Below, piece after piece: positions 35,745-43,992 of a stretch of 64,000 bases of DNA. The DNA is from Pusillimonas sp. T7-7 (GTDB taxonomy: Bacteria > Pseudomonadota > Gammaproteobacteria > Burkholderiales > Burkholderiaceae_B). The stretch is taken from NCBI RefSeq assembly GCF_000209655.1, contig NC_015458.1, positions 1,674,001 through 1,738,000 on the forward strand. Reading direction: 5' to 3'. Under the pieces are notes generated by a model. It did no database searches, was not told where the DNA came from, and saw nothing but the letters and a program-made list of their open reading frames with translations. A program made the position numbers and the translations under genes. The first letter of the stretch is position 1. Every line of letters begins with the position of its first letter.

Positions 35745-36869
35745 CTACAAAACAATAGCATCGCGCAGACTGCTGCCCGATGCCAGGTGATCAAAACCTT
35801 CGTTGATTTCATCAAGCGTGAAGGTCTTGCCCAAAAGCTTGTCGACCGGCAAGCGGCCATTCTTGTACAGGTCGATATAGCGTGTGATATCGATGGCCGG
35901 CACACCCGAGCCCAGGTAGCTGCCTTGGATCTCGCGTTCTTCACCCACCATTTGCGCCAGCGGCAATTGAAAGCGCGCCCCAGGATTGGGCAGGCCGGAA
36001 GTGATGGTGGATCCGCCACGTGCAGTCAGTTTGTAGGCGGTTTCAAATGCCGGCACGGCGCCGGCCATGTCAAAACCGTAATCCACAGGGCCGCCGGCGG
36101 CTTCCAGCAAGTCGGCATCACTGGTGATATGGTGCGGGTTGACCAGATGGGTAGCTCCCAGCTCTTTGGCCAGCTGCAGTTTTTCATCGGAAAGGTCTAC
36201 GGCCACGATACGGCGGGCGCCCGAGGCGGCAGCGGCCAGCAAGGCGCTAAGGCCCACACCGCCCAGGCCCACGACCGCAGCGGTATCGCCGGCTTGTATG
36301 CGCGCACGGTTAAGTACCGCGCCCGCGCCTGTAAGCACGGCACAACCGAACAAGGCCGCTTCGCGGTGGCTGATATCGGTGTTGATCTTTACGCAGGAAC
36401 GGCGTGACACGACGGCATATTCTGCAAAGCAAGACACGCCTGTTGCATGATTAAGGTATTCGTCCCCAATGTGCAAGCGGCGTGCACCCGACAACAGCGT
36501 GCCTTGGCCATTGGCTGCCGCGCCTGGCTCGCATAATGCCGGCCTGCCCTTCATGCACGGAAAGCAGCAACCGCAGCTTGGTACGAATACCATCACGACA
36601 TGATCGCCCGCGTTCAGGTCATTGACCCCTTCACCCGTTTCGACCACTTCGGCCGAGGATTCATGCCCCAACACAATGGGTAATGCCCGAGGACGATCGC
36701 CATTAATCACCGACAAATCAGAATGGCATAGCCCTGCCACCTTGATCTTGATAAGCACCTCGCCGGGCCCAGGAGGGTCCAGCTCGACTTCGGTAACCAT
36801 CACTGGCTTGGATTTGGCATAGGGGCCTGCGACCCCCATTTCTCGCAACAATGCAGCGCGGGTTTTCAT
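35745..36869 (-). CDS. Zinc-dependent alcohol dehydrogenase (MDR superfamily)
   Basis: The 374-residue product has catalytic zinc ligands in GLCHSDLSVING and LGHESSAEV, a structural zinc cluster CGCCFPCMKGRPALC, and the NAD site AAVVGLGGVGLSALLAAAASGA. It belongs to the class III/benzyl alcohol dehydrogenase-like branch. It lies between the SDR and livK genes and probably oxidises an alcohol imported or generated by this operon. Confidence 0.93.
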   Translation of the reverse strand: MKTRAALLREMGVAGPYAKSKPVMVTEVELDPPGPGEVLIKIKVAGLCHSDLSVINGDRPRALPIVLGHESSAEVVETGEGVNDLNAGDHVVMVFVPSCGCCFPCMKGRPALCEPGAAANGQGTLLSGARRLHIGDEYLNHATGVSCFAEYAVVSRRSCVKINTDISHREAALFGCAVLTGAGAVLNRARIQAGDTAAVVGLGGVGLSALLAAAASGARRIVAVDLSDEKLQLAKELGATHLVNPHHITSDADLLEAAGGPVDYGFDMAGAVPAFETAYKLTARGGSTITSGLPNPGARFQLPLAQMVGEEREIQGSYLGSGVPAIDITRYIDLYKNGRLPVDKLLGKTFTLDEINEGFDHLASGSSLRDAIVL

Positions 36870-36896
36870 AGCGTTGTCCTCGGTAAAACTCAGTAC

Positions 36897-37649
36897 TTAA
36901 ATAGTGCGGCCGCCATCAACGGGGAACTCGACCCCGGTAATGAACTCGGCAGCGTCGCTGGATAAATACAGAGCAGCGGCTGCCACGTCTGAAGGCTGGC
37001 AGAAGCGGCCCAGGGGAATGGTGGACTGGAACTTGGCACGGTTTTCGGGTGTATCGGGCGCCCCCATGAACAACTCGAACATACCGGTTACGCCCATGAC
37101 GGGGCAAATGGCATTGACCCGGATATTGTCGGGGCCAAGCTCGACCGCCATTGATTTGGACAGCAGGTTCACTGCGCCTTTCGAAGCGTTGTACCAAGTC
37201 AGGCCCGGACGAGGACGGATACCGGCGGTGGACCCGATGTTGATGATCACGCCCTTGCCCTGCTTGCGCATGACGGGCACCACAGCATTGGCCATGTAAT
37301 AAATGGACTTCACGTTCACATCGAACATGCGATCGAACATGGCCTCGTCCACTTCCAGCATGGGCTGGTTCTTGTGGGTGATGGCGGCATTGTTGATGAC
37401 AATGTCCAGCGAACCAAATTCTTTGATGCTGGCATCAACCATGTTCTGCACGTCTTCGCGCTTGGAGACGTCGCCCTTCAGTGCCAGCGCGCTGCTGCCG
37501 ATTTCCGAAGCCACACGGTTGGCAGCCTGCTCGTTAAGGTCGGCAATGACGACCTTGGCGCCCTCACGGGCGAACAGCTTGGCGGTGCCTTCACCAAAAC
37601 CACTGCCTGCGCCGGTGATCAGCGCTACTTTGCCTTCTAGTTGTCCCAT
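36897..37649 (-). CDS. Short-chain dehydrogenase/reductase
   Basis: The 250-residue classical SDR has the cofactor motif TGAGSGFG (residues 13-20), ADLNEQ after the second strand (suggesting NAD preference), NNAA near residue 85, a catalytic Ser in NIGSTAG and YNASK near residue 152. It is similar in length and motifs to cyclic-alcohol and 3-oxoacyl reductases. Its ATG lies 16 bases from the ALDH stop in the same operon. Confidence 0.94.
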   Translation of the reverse strand: MGQLEGKVALITGAGSGFGEGTAKLFAREGAKVVIADLNEQAANRVASEIGSSALALKGDVSKREDVQNMVDASIKEFGSLDIVINNAAITHKNQPMLEVDEAMFDRMFDVNVKSIYYMANAVVPVMRKQGKGVIINIGSTAGIRPRPGLTWYNASKGAVNLLSKSMAVELGPDNIRVNAICPVMGVTGMFELFMGAPDTPENRAKFQSTIPLGRFCQPSDVAAAALYLSSDAAEFITGVEFPVDGGRTI

Positions 37650-37665
37650 TTTGCTTAACTCCTGA

Positions 37666-39102
37666 TTATTCGCCGTGGAAATGGACGATGGTTTTGGTGG
37701 TGCTCATTTCTTCGAGTGCAACAAAGCCTTTTTCGCGGCCGTGGCCACTCTTCTTGACGCCGCCAAAGGGCAGCTCGACACCGCCGCCAGCGCCAAAGCT
37801 GTTGATGTAGATCTGGCCCGCTTGCATGGACCTGGCCACACGCTGCTGGCGACCGCCATTTTCAGACCAGACCGCGCCCATCAGGCCGTATTCGGTGGCA
37901 TTGGCCAGTTCTATGGCTTGCGCCTCGGTTTCAAACGGCACGACGACCAGCACAGGGCCGAAAATTTCTTCCATCAACAAGTCGCTGTCGTGATTCTTTG
38001 CGCCGAAAATGGTTGGCGTAACAAAGTAACCGCCCTCGGGAACGCCGTCGGCAATGGCGCCTTCGGCCACCACCACCAAACCTTCGTCCTTGCCCTTCTG
38101 GATATAGCGGTTGATGCGTTCCCACTGATCCTTGTTGACCACAGGGCCGCAAGTCAGGTCCATTTCGGGCGTGCCTGCACGGGTTTTGGAAAACTCTTCA
38201 GCCAATGCCTTCAGGAACTCGTCGTGCACGCCTTTCTGCAAGAGCAGACGGCTGCCGGCCGTGCAAGTTTGCCCGGTGTTGTGAACAATGCCGCGCACAA
38301 TGGCTGGAATGGCCTTCTTGAAGTCGACGTCGTCAAAGACCACGTGCGCCGACTTGCCGCCCAATTCGAGTACGCATTTCACGGCATGCAGCGCCGCCGA
38401 TTGCTGGACCAGCACTCCGACTTCGTTGGAGCCAGTGAACGAAACGAAATTGATGCCCGGATGCTTGGAGAGCGCCGCACCGGCCTCTTCGCCCAGACCC
38501 GTCACCACATTGAGTGCGCCGGCGGGAAAGCCGACCTCGAGAGCCAGTTCCGCAATGCGAACGATGGACAGGCAAGCGTCTTCAGCAGGCTTGACCACCA
38601 CGGCGTTACCCATGGCCAGGGCGGGCGCAACGCTGCGGCCAAACATCTGGGCCGGATAATTCCATGGAATGATATGTGCCGTTACACCCAGGGGCTCACG
38701 CACGACCTCTACGGAATAGCCGTTCAGGAACGGAATGGTCTGGCCATGCACCTTGTCGGCGCCACCACCGTAAAACTCAAAGTAACGCGCCAGCACAGTG
38801 ATATCGCCACGGGATGTGGAAATAGGCTTGCCGGTATCTTTGGATTCAAGCTGTGCCAGCTCTTCATGATTGTCCAGCACCGCCTGGCCCAGTTTCATCA
38901 AAAGGCGGCCCCGCTCAAAAGCCGGGATCTTGCCCCAGTCACTCTTCAGAGCCTTGCGGGCCGCCTTGACGGCGCGATCTATGTCGGCGGCATCGCCTCG
39001 GGGAATAGTTGTAAAAACCTTGCCATCGCTTGGAGCAACGACATCAATGGTTTGCTTGCTTGCGGCGTCGGTTTTCTGGCCGTCGATAATCATTTGAGTC
39101 AT
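37666..39102 (-). CDS. Aldehyde dehydrogenase
   Basis: The 478-residue ALDH carries IIPWNYPAQ (oxyanion Asn), FTGSNEVGVLV, LELGGKSAHVV (general-base Glu) and NTGQTCTAGSR (catalytic Cys). It belongs to the betaine/aromatic aldehyde branch. The start at 39102 (MTQMIIDG) follows a plausible RBS. A longer frame to 39162 overlaps livF. An antisense open frame of 485 codons across the gene is a composition artefact. Confidence 0.95.
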   Translation of the reverse strand: MTQMIIDGQKTDAASKQTIDVVAPSDGKVFTTIPRGDAADIDRAVKAARKALKSDWGKIPAFERGRLLMKLGQAVLDNHEELAQLESKDTGKPISTSRGDITVLARYFEFYGGGADKVHGQTIPFLNGYSVEVVREPLGVTAHIIPWNYPAQMFGRSVAPALAMGNAVVVKPAEDACLSIVRIAELALEVGFPAGALNVVTGLGEEAGAALSKHPGINFVSFTGSNEVGVLVQQSAALHAVKCVLELGGKSAHVVFDDVDFKKAIPAIVRGIVHNTGQTCTAGSRLLLQKGVHDEFLKALAEEFSKTRAGTPEMDLTCGPVVNKDQWERINRYIQKGKDEGLVVVAEGAIADGVPEGGYFVTPTIFGAKNHDSDLLMEEIFGPVLVVVPFETEAQAIELANATEYGLMGAVWSENGGRQQRVARSMQAGQIYINSFGAGGGVELPFGGVKKSGHGREKGFVALEEMSTTKTIVHFHGE

Positions 39103-39116
39103 AACACTTTCCTGTC

Positions 39117-39782
39117 TTACAAAGTTTTCTGAAGCTCGATGGAGCCTCGCTCTATCGCCCATATCCGGTCAGGGATATCGCCCAACAATTTAATATTTGA
39201 TTCGGTAATGACCACGCACAGGTCAGGCTGCATGGTTTTGAGCCGGCCTAGCGCCTGGGTATAGATCAGGCCCAGCTTGGGCGCCAACCCCTGATAGGGC
39301 TCATCGAGCAACAGCAGGCGGGTGCCCACCATGAGTGCACGACCCAGAGCCACCATCTTTCCTTGGCCGCCCGACAGTGCGGAGCCTGAGCGTTTCAGCA
39401 TGGGCTTCAGGTCGGGCACTGCCTCGGTCACTACTTCAAGGCGCTGCTCTATAGCCTGTTTGGACTGCTTCAGGGTGGCGCAAGGCAGACGCAGGTTCTC
39501 TTCCACGGACATAGTCGGGAAGATCACCCTGTCTTCCGGAGAATAGCCAATCTGATGAGCTGCGCGGGCATGACCTGGCAAGGCGGAAAGGTTTACTTCA
39601 TCGAGAAGGATTTCGCCCGAACGCAGCTTGACCAACCCCATGATGGAACGCAGCAAGGTAGTCTTGCCAGCCCCGTTGCGGCCCACGATACCCACCGTGG
39701 TGCCCGCTACAAAATTACAATTGATGTCGCGCAAAATCCGGTTACCCGCAAGGTCGACATTGACGTCGGTTAACTTAAGCAT
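39117..39782 (-). CDS. livF: ABC transporter ATP-binding protein LivF-type
   Basis: The 221-residue ATPase has Walker A GRNGAGKTTL near residue 35, signature LSGGQGKMVALGRAL near residue 138 and Walker B LLLLDEPYQGL. It is the shorter LivF-type subunit of a branched-chain-amino-acid-type importer and starts 3 bases after the livG stop. Confidence 0.95.
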   Translation of the reverse strand: MLKLTDVNVDLAGNRILRDINCNFVAGTTVGIVGRNGAGKTTLLRSIMGLVKLRSGEILLDEVNLSALPGHARAAHQIGYSPEDRVIFPTMSVEENLRLPCATLKQSKQAIEQRLEVVTEAVPDLKPMLKRSGSALSGGQGKMVALGRALMVGTRLLLLDEPYQGLAPKLGLIYTQALGRLKTMQPDLCVVITESNIKLLGDIPDRIWAIERGSIELQKTL

Positions 39783-39785
39783 ATG

Positions 39786-40526
39786 TCAGGTTCCCAATAC
39801 TTCGCTCTTGATTTTCGGATTATTCAGCACTTCCTGGGGCGTGCCGTCGGCCACGATGGCGCCATTGATCCAGGCCGCCACCCGTGTAGCGTATTGCTCG
39901 ACGATGTCTACGTCGTGCTCGACGAACCAGCTGGTTACCTTGCGCTCCTTGAGCGCATTCATGACGGTCTGCATCAGGCCGTGCTTGTCTTCGGAAGCCA
40001 CGCCGCTGGTGGGCTCGTCCATGATGAGCAACTTAGGTCGCAAGGCCAGAGCCATGGCTACGTCAAGCAACTTGCGCTTGCCCTCGGGCAAATCGGCAGA
40101 CAAAACGTTGGCGTCTTCTTTCAGGCCGACCAATTCCAGCGTGCTTTCCACCTCATGGCTGTCCAGGGTGGCCGCCAATGGCTTGAACATGCTCAGACGC
40201 GCGTTCTGGCGGGCGGCTGAAAGACGTATGCACTCGCGCACCGTATGCTCGGTAAAGAGCTGTGGGAGCTGGAAGGACCGCCCCAGGCCCAGCCGCACGA
40301 TCTTGCGCGGCATCATGCCGGTAATGTCCTGGCCATCGAAATAGACTTTACCTGAAGCCGGCTTAAGGTAACCGGTGCAAATATTGATGAAAGTGGTTTT
40401 ACCCGCTCCGTTCTGGCCTATGACCGCCAGGCTTTCGCCACTATGCAGTTCAAAGTCGATATTGTCGGCAGCCATTACAGCGCCAAAAGACAGATTCAGG
40501 CCGGTGGTTTTGACTAAAGCTTGCAT
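39786..40526 (-). CDS. livG: ABC transporter ATP-binding protein LivG-type
   Basis: The 246-residue ATPase has Walker A GQNGAGKTTF near residue 35 and Walker B KLLIMDEPTSGV. The usual LSGGQ-like signature is replaced by LPEGKRKLLDVAMAL, the divergent form common in LivG proteins. The start MQALVKTTGL at 40526 is chosen over a longer frame that overlaps livM. Confidence 0.94.
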   Translation of the reverse strand: MQALVKTTGLNLSFGAVMAADNIDFELHSGESLAVIGQNGAGKTTFINICTGYLKPASGKVYFDGQDITGMMPRKIVRLGLGRSFQLPQLFTEHTVRECIRLSAARQNARLSMFKPLAATLDSHEVESTLELVGLKEDANVLSADLPEGKRKLLDVAMALALRPKLLIMDEPTSGVASEDKHGLMQTVMNALKERKVTSWFVEHDVDIVEQYATRVAAWINGAIVADGTPQEVLNNPKIKSEVLGT

Positions 40527-40539
40527 CGTTTCGGCCCCC

Positions 40540-41463
40540 TTAGAATTTAATGCGCTTGGAAAGCTCACCGACAATCCCTCTGGGAAACAGGAAGATCACG
40601 ATGATCAGCGTCAGGCCCAAGATGAATTGCCACAAACCTGGAAAATAAGCGGTCGAAACCAGTTTGACCGCTTCGAACACCAGGGCTCCCAGGAATGCGC
40701 CAATGACATGACCGGCGCCACCCAGGATGGCAATGAATACGTACTCGCCCGAACGCAGCCACAGACCGATTTCAGGCGTGACCAGGCCTTGTATGAGCGC
40801 CAGCAAGCTGCCGGAAAAACCCACCACAACAGCCGAAATCAGATAGCCGCGCCACATGACTGAATAAGCGGAAAAACCCAGATATTCCAAGCGTGTTTCG
40901 TTAGTCTTGATGGCGGCAAGCGCTTCGCCGTCGCCGGAACGAAAGTAGCGTTGTATCCACCAGGCCAGAGCAAGCGCAATGAATACCGTAATGGCCAGCA
41001 ATGCAAACTCGTACGGCGCGCGTTCAAGCTCCATGCCCAGGATGGTTGGCCGCTCGATGCGCAAGCCGTCGGTTCCGCCCGTGAGGTGATAGAGCTTGCC
41101 CAGCAACGCGAACAGCACCATGCTGAGCGCCAGGTTGAGCATGCCAAAGAAGATGCCGCGGTAGCGCGCCACGAACACCCCGATCACCATGCTGGCCGCA
41201 ACAGCAACCAGCACACCGGCCAGAATCAGCACGACGACATCCAGACTTGGATAGGCGCGAGCCAGAAACGCCACGGTGTAGGCGGAAATGCAGGCGTACA
41301 TGGCATGACCGAAAGACACCTGGCCTGCCCGCATCATGACGGACACGCCCAGCGCCGCGATGGCGTAGGTAATGCCAATAATGATGGGAGTAATCACCCA
41401 GGACGTAAAGTAGCCTGCGACCAGCGCCGCTACTGCGCCAATAATACTGATTGCGTAAATCAT
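40540..41463 (-). CDS. livM: ABC transporter permease LivM-type
   Basis: The 307-residue multi-helix permease starts MIYAISIIGAVAALVAG and has the LivM blocks GQVSFGHAMYACISAYTVAFL, RYRGIFFGMLNLALSMVLFALLGKLYHLTGGTDGL and YVFIAILGGAGHVIGAFLGALVFE. Its start overlaps the livH stop (TAATG), indicating translational coupling. Confidence 0.95.
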   Translation of the reverse strand: MIYAISIIGAVAALVAGYFTSWVITPIIIGITYAIAALGVSVMMRAGQVSFGHAMYACISAYTVAFLARAYPSLDVVVLILAGVLVAVAASMVIGVFVARYRGIFFGMLNLALSMVLFALLGKLYHLTGGTDGLRIERPTILGMELERAPYEFALLAITVFIALALAWWIQRYFRSGDGEALAAIKTNETRLEYLGFSAYSVMWRGYLISAVVVGFSGSLLALIQGLVTPEIGLWLRSGEYVFIAILGGAGHVIGAFLGALVFEAVKLVSTAYFPGLWQFILGLTLIIVIFLFPRGIVGELSKRIKF

Positions 41464-42368
41464 TAGATGGTCCTCGCCTGGGCAACAGTAAACAAGCCAT
41501 GCGGGCGAACAAGTAATACGAGACACATGATGATGTAGGGTACGGCCACCTCGAATTCAGGCGCCATATAAACCGCTATTGAACGAACTATGCCGATGAG
41601 CAGCGCGGCAACCAGCGCCCCCGTGATCTGCCCCAGTCCGGCAGTGGCCACCACGGCAAACGAGAGCACAATCATGTCGGCGCCCACCCCGGGGACCAAA
41701 GACGTGGTGGGCGAAGCCAGCGCGCCGCCGAGCACACCCAGAATGGCGCCGATAATGAAGGTGATCATGCCGATCTTGCGTGCATTGATGCCTTGTGAGA
41801 TGGCGACTTCGCGATTATGGGTCACGGCCACCATTTGCTTGCCCAGGTTGGTATAACGCAGAAAATACTCAAGACCGACATAAGCCACCAGCGCCGTCAG
41901 GGGTACGACGACCAGTTGGTAGGTGGTGTACGTAATGTCGCCCAGTTCGATATTGCCCAGACGATTGACCACTTCGCTGGCGCTATAGGGCTGGGCGCCC
42001 CATATCAGGCGCTGAATATCTTCCAGCATCAGTAGCGCACCAAAAGTGAGCAACAGCTTCAGTATGGGGTCGTAGGCTTGTGCACGGCGTATCAGCAGGA
42101 GTTCCATTAATCCGCCCAGCACGGTGCCTACAACAATGGCAACCAGGAAAAGCGAAATCAGAGGGATCCAGGCCGATTCGGTGGATGGCGCGATCATGAT
42201 GATGAACGAAGCAGCGGCATAACCGCCAAAGGCGTAAAAAGCCCCGTGTGCAACGTTCAATATACCCATGACGCCGAAAATCAGCGTCAAGCCCATGGAC
42301 ACCAGGAACAGCAAGCACGCGTAAGCGACACCATCAACCAGTGCGAGTGGCAGAATGTTAAAAAACAC
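41463..42368 (-). CDS. livH: ABC transporter permease LivH-type
   Basis: The 301-residue permease begins MFFNILPLALVDGVAYACLLFLVSMGLTLIFGVMGILNVAHGAFYAFGGYAAA, the diagnostic LivH start. It ends with VATAGLGQITGALVAALLIGIVRSIAVYMAPEF. It is the first gene of the operon. Several palindromes lie 70-155 bases upstream. Confidence 0.95.
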   Translation of the reverse strand: MFFNILPLALVDGVAYACLLFLVSMGLTLIFGVMGILNVAHGAFYAFGGYAAASFIIMIAPSTESAWIPLISLFLVAIVVGTVLGGLMELLLIRRAQAYDPILKLLLTFGALLMLEDIQRLIWGAQPYSASEVVNRLGNIELGDITYTTYQLVVVPLTALVAYVGLEYFLRYTNLGKQMVAVTHNREVAISQGINARKIGMITFIIGAILGVLGGALASPTTSLVPGVGADMIVLSFAVVATAGLGQITGALVAALLIGIVRSIAVYMAPEFEVAVPYIIMCLVLLVRPHGLFTVAQARTI

Positions 42369-42437
42369 GGACTTTCCTCGGGATATTGCAAAAAAATTGT
42401 TCCCCAGTGTAAGTACGCTGAATCACCTGAGGCAATT

Positions 42438-42522
42438 AGCTTTTGTAAAAGCTAGGGTTTCTGACAAACGTAATCTCGGGAAAACCCCTAGTCTTGTTTT
42501 TAGATTTCAAGGGAAAACCCTT
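42438..42522. promoter_or_regulatory. Palindrome-rich control region upstream of livH
   Basis: Within 85 bases lie a perfect seven-pair inverted repeat AGCTTTT-GT-AAAAGCT (42438-42453), then CTAGGGTTT (42452-42460), its inverted partner GGGAAAACCCCTAG (42478-42491) and the palindrome AAGGGAAAACCCTT (42509-42522). The repeated GGG(A/T)n/CCC theme suggests several sites for one regulator. The rest of the 265-base gap (42369-42633) shows no gene. Confidence 0.5.
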
Positions 42523-42633
42523 ACACGCTCTTGTTGATATTGGCATGCCAGTGGCTTCTTAAAGAATTCGGCATCCATATATTGGCATCTGGTTTAAAAT
42601 TACCTCCCATTTTTTACAGGGTCGCTCCCTATC

Positions 42634-43200
42634 ATGAAACCCACGCGCAAACCTTCTGCGCAACGCCGTATTATTGCCATTGCGCATATCCGGGCAAGCC
42701 GGACCGATCCGCCCGCCAACACGACAGCGGGTATCAAGGCACAAGCTCTTACGCCTGACTCCATATCTTCAAGCCACTCCGTGGCAGCCAACGACACCAC
42801 GGCATATAACCCGTGCCTGAGCTGCGGCGCCTGTTGCGCCCATTTTCGCGTTTCCTTTTATTGCGGTGAAATCGCGGGCGAAAGCGGGGGCACGGTGCCG
42901 CCCGAACTGGTGACCCAGGTTGGACCCTTGCGCGCTTGCATGCAAGGCACGGAATACGGCGGCAAGCGCTGTACTGCGTTGCGCGGCGAGCTCGGCCAAA
43001 GCGGCATTCATTGCGCCATCTATGAGCAGCGGCCATCACCTTGCCGGGAGTTTTCTCCGTGGCTTGAGCACGGTGAACCCAATCCTGATTGCCAGCGTGT
43101 GCGCAAGGCCATTGGTTTGCCTGCCCTGCCGCCCCCCCCCCACGACGACGATGAAACCCCAACGCATACACCGCCACGACGCGGAGACATAGCCGCTTAG
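42634..43200 (+). CDS. YkgJ-family cysteine cluster protein
   Basis: The 188-residue product contains CLSCGACCAHF (C-x2-C-x2-CC) near residue 61, then CMQG, KRCTAL, IHCAIY and SPCREFSPW, the set expected for the YkgJ/UPF0153 zinc- or iron-chelating cluster. The function of this family is unknown. The first 55 residues are not conserved-looking, so the true start may be later. A C10 tract encodes part of the proline run in the tail, followed by an acidic and basic C terminus. Confidence 0.85.
   Translation: MKPTRKPSAQRRIIAIAHIRASRTDPPANTTAGIKAQALTPDSISSSHSVAANDTTAYNPCLSCGACCAHFRVSFYCGEIAGESGGTVPPELVTQVGPLRACMQGTEYGGKRCTALRGELGQSGIHCAIYEQRPSPCREFSPWLEHGEPNPDCQRVRKAIGLPALPPPPHDDDETPTHTPPRRGDIAA
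43132..43141 (+). repeat. Poly-C tract of ten
   Basis: Ten consecutive C bases lie inside the 3' end of the ykgJ-like gene. Gain or loss of a base would change the last 20 or so residues and the stop. It may be a slippage-prone site or a sequencing-sensitive spot. Confidence 0.9.
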
Positions 43201-43269
43201 GTGCTGGTACGATAGATAAAGCACAGGGCGATCCTGTGCGGCTTCTATTCTCTGTTCAAAGGACGTAAA

Positions 43270-43971
43270 GTGACTGATCTATCGAGCTTTCCCATTACCC
43301 GCAAATGGCCAGCCCAACACGCCGATCGCATCCAGCTCTACTCCTTGTCCACCCCCAACGGGGTCAAGGTTTCCATCATGCTCGAAGAAACCGGCTTGCC
43401 CTACGAGCCGCACCGGGTCAGCTTCGACACCAAAGATCAAACCTCACCGGAATTCCTGTCGCTGAATCCCAACAACAAGATACCCGCCATACTTGATCCC
43501 AATGGCCCGGACGGCAAGCCGTTGGCCTTGTTCGAGTCGGGCGCCATCTTGATCTACCTGGCCGAAAAAACCGGCCTGTTCCTGCCACAAACACTGGCAC
43601 GACGCTACGAAACCATTCAATGGCTTATGTTCCAGATGGGCGGCATAGGTCCGATGTTCGGCCAGCTTGGATTCTTCCATAAGTTTGCCGGCAAGGAGTA
43701 TGAAGACAAGCGTCCGCGCGACCGTTATGTCGCCGAGTCCAAACGCTTGCTGGGTGTGCTGGACCAACGCTTGGCTGATCGCGAATGGATCATGGGCGAC
43801 GACTACACCATTGCCGATATCGCCACATTGCCCTGGGTGCGCAACCTGGCCGGCTTCTACGAAGCGGGCGACCTGGTCGACTTCAATAGCTTTTCAAATG
43901 TAGAGCGCGTATTGCAGGCCTTTGTCGAGCGCGATGCCGTGGCAAAAGGCCTGCTGATTCCGGGCAGATGA
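43270..43971 (+). CDS. Glutathione S-transferase, YghU/YfcG-like
   Basis: The 233-residue product starts at GTG, with AAAGGACG seven to twelve bases upstream. The thioredoxin-like N-terminal domain has LYSLSTPNGVKVSIMLEETGLPYEPHRV (T-P-N-G as in YghU/YfcG) and NPNNKIPAILDPNGPDG-ESGAILIYLAE. A helical C-terminal domain includes DYTIADIATLPW. Members of this Nu class reduce disulfides or peroxides with glutathione. It ends 21 bases from the end of the convergent ThDP-enzyme gene. Confidence 0.93.
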   Translation: MTDLSSFPITRKWPAQHADRIQLYSLSTPNGVKVSIMLEETGLPYEPHRVSFDTKDQTSPEFLSLNPNNKIPAILDPNGPDGKPLALFESGAILIYLAEKTGLFLPQTLARRYETIQWLMFQMGGIGPMFGQLGFFHKFAGKEYEDKRPRDRYVAESKRLLGVLDQRLADREWIMGDDYTIADIATLPWVRNLAGFYEAGDLVDFNSFSNVERVLQAFVERDAVAKGLLIPGR

Positions 43972-43992
43972 GTCGTAATCAGACAATTCCGT

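Noticed and set aside
37675..39132. Rightward ORF of 485 codons
   Set aside because: It is exactly antisense to an aldehyde dehydrogenase gene with all catalytic residues. GC-rich codon use explains the open frame.
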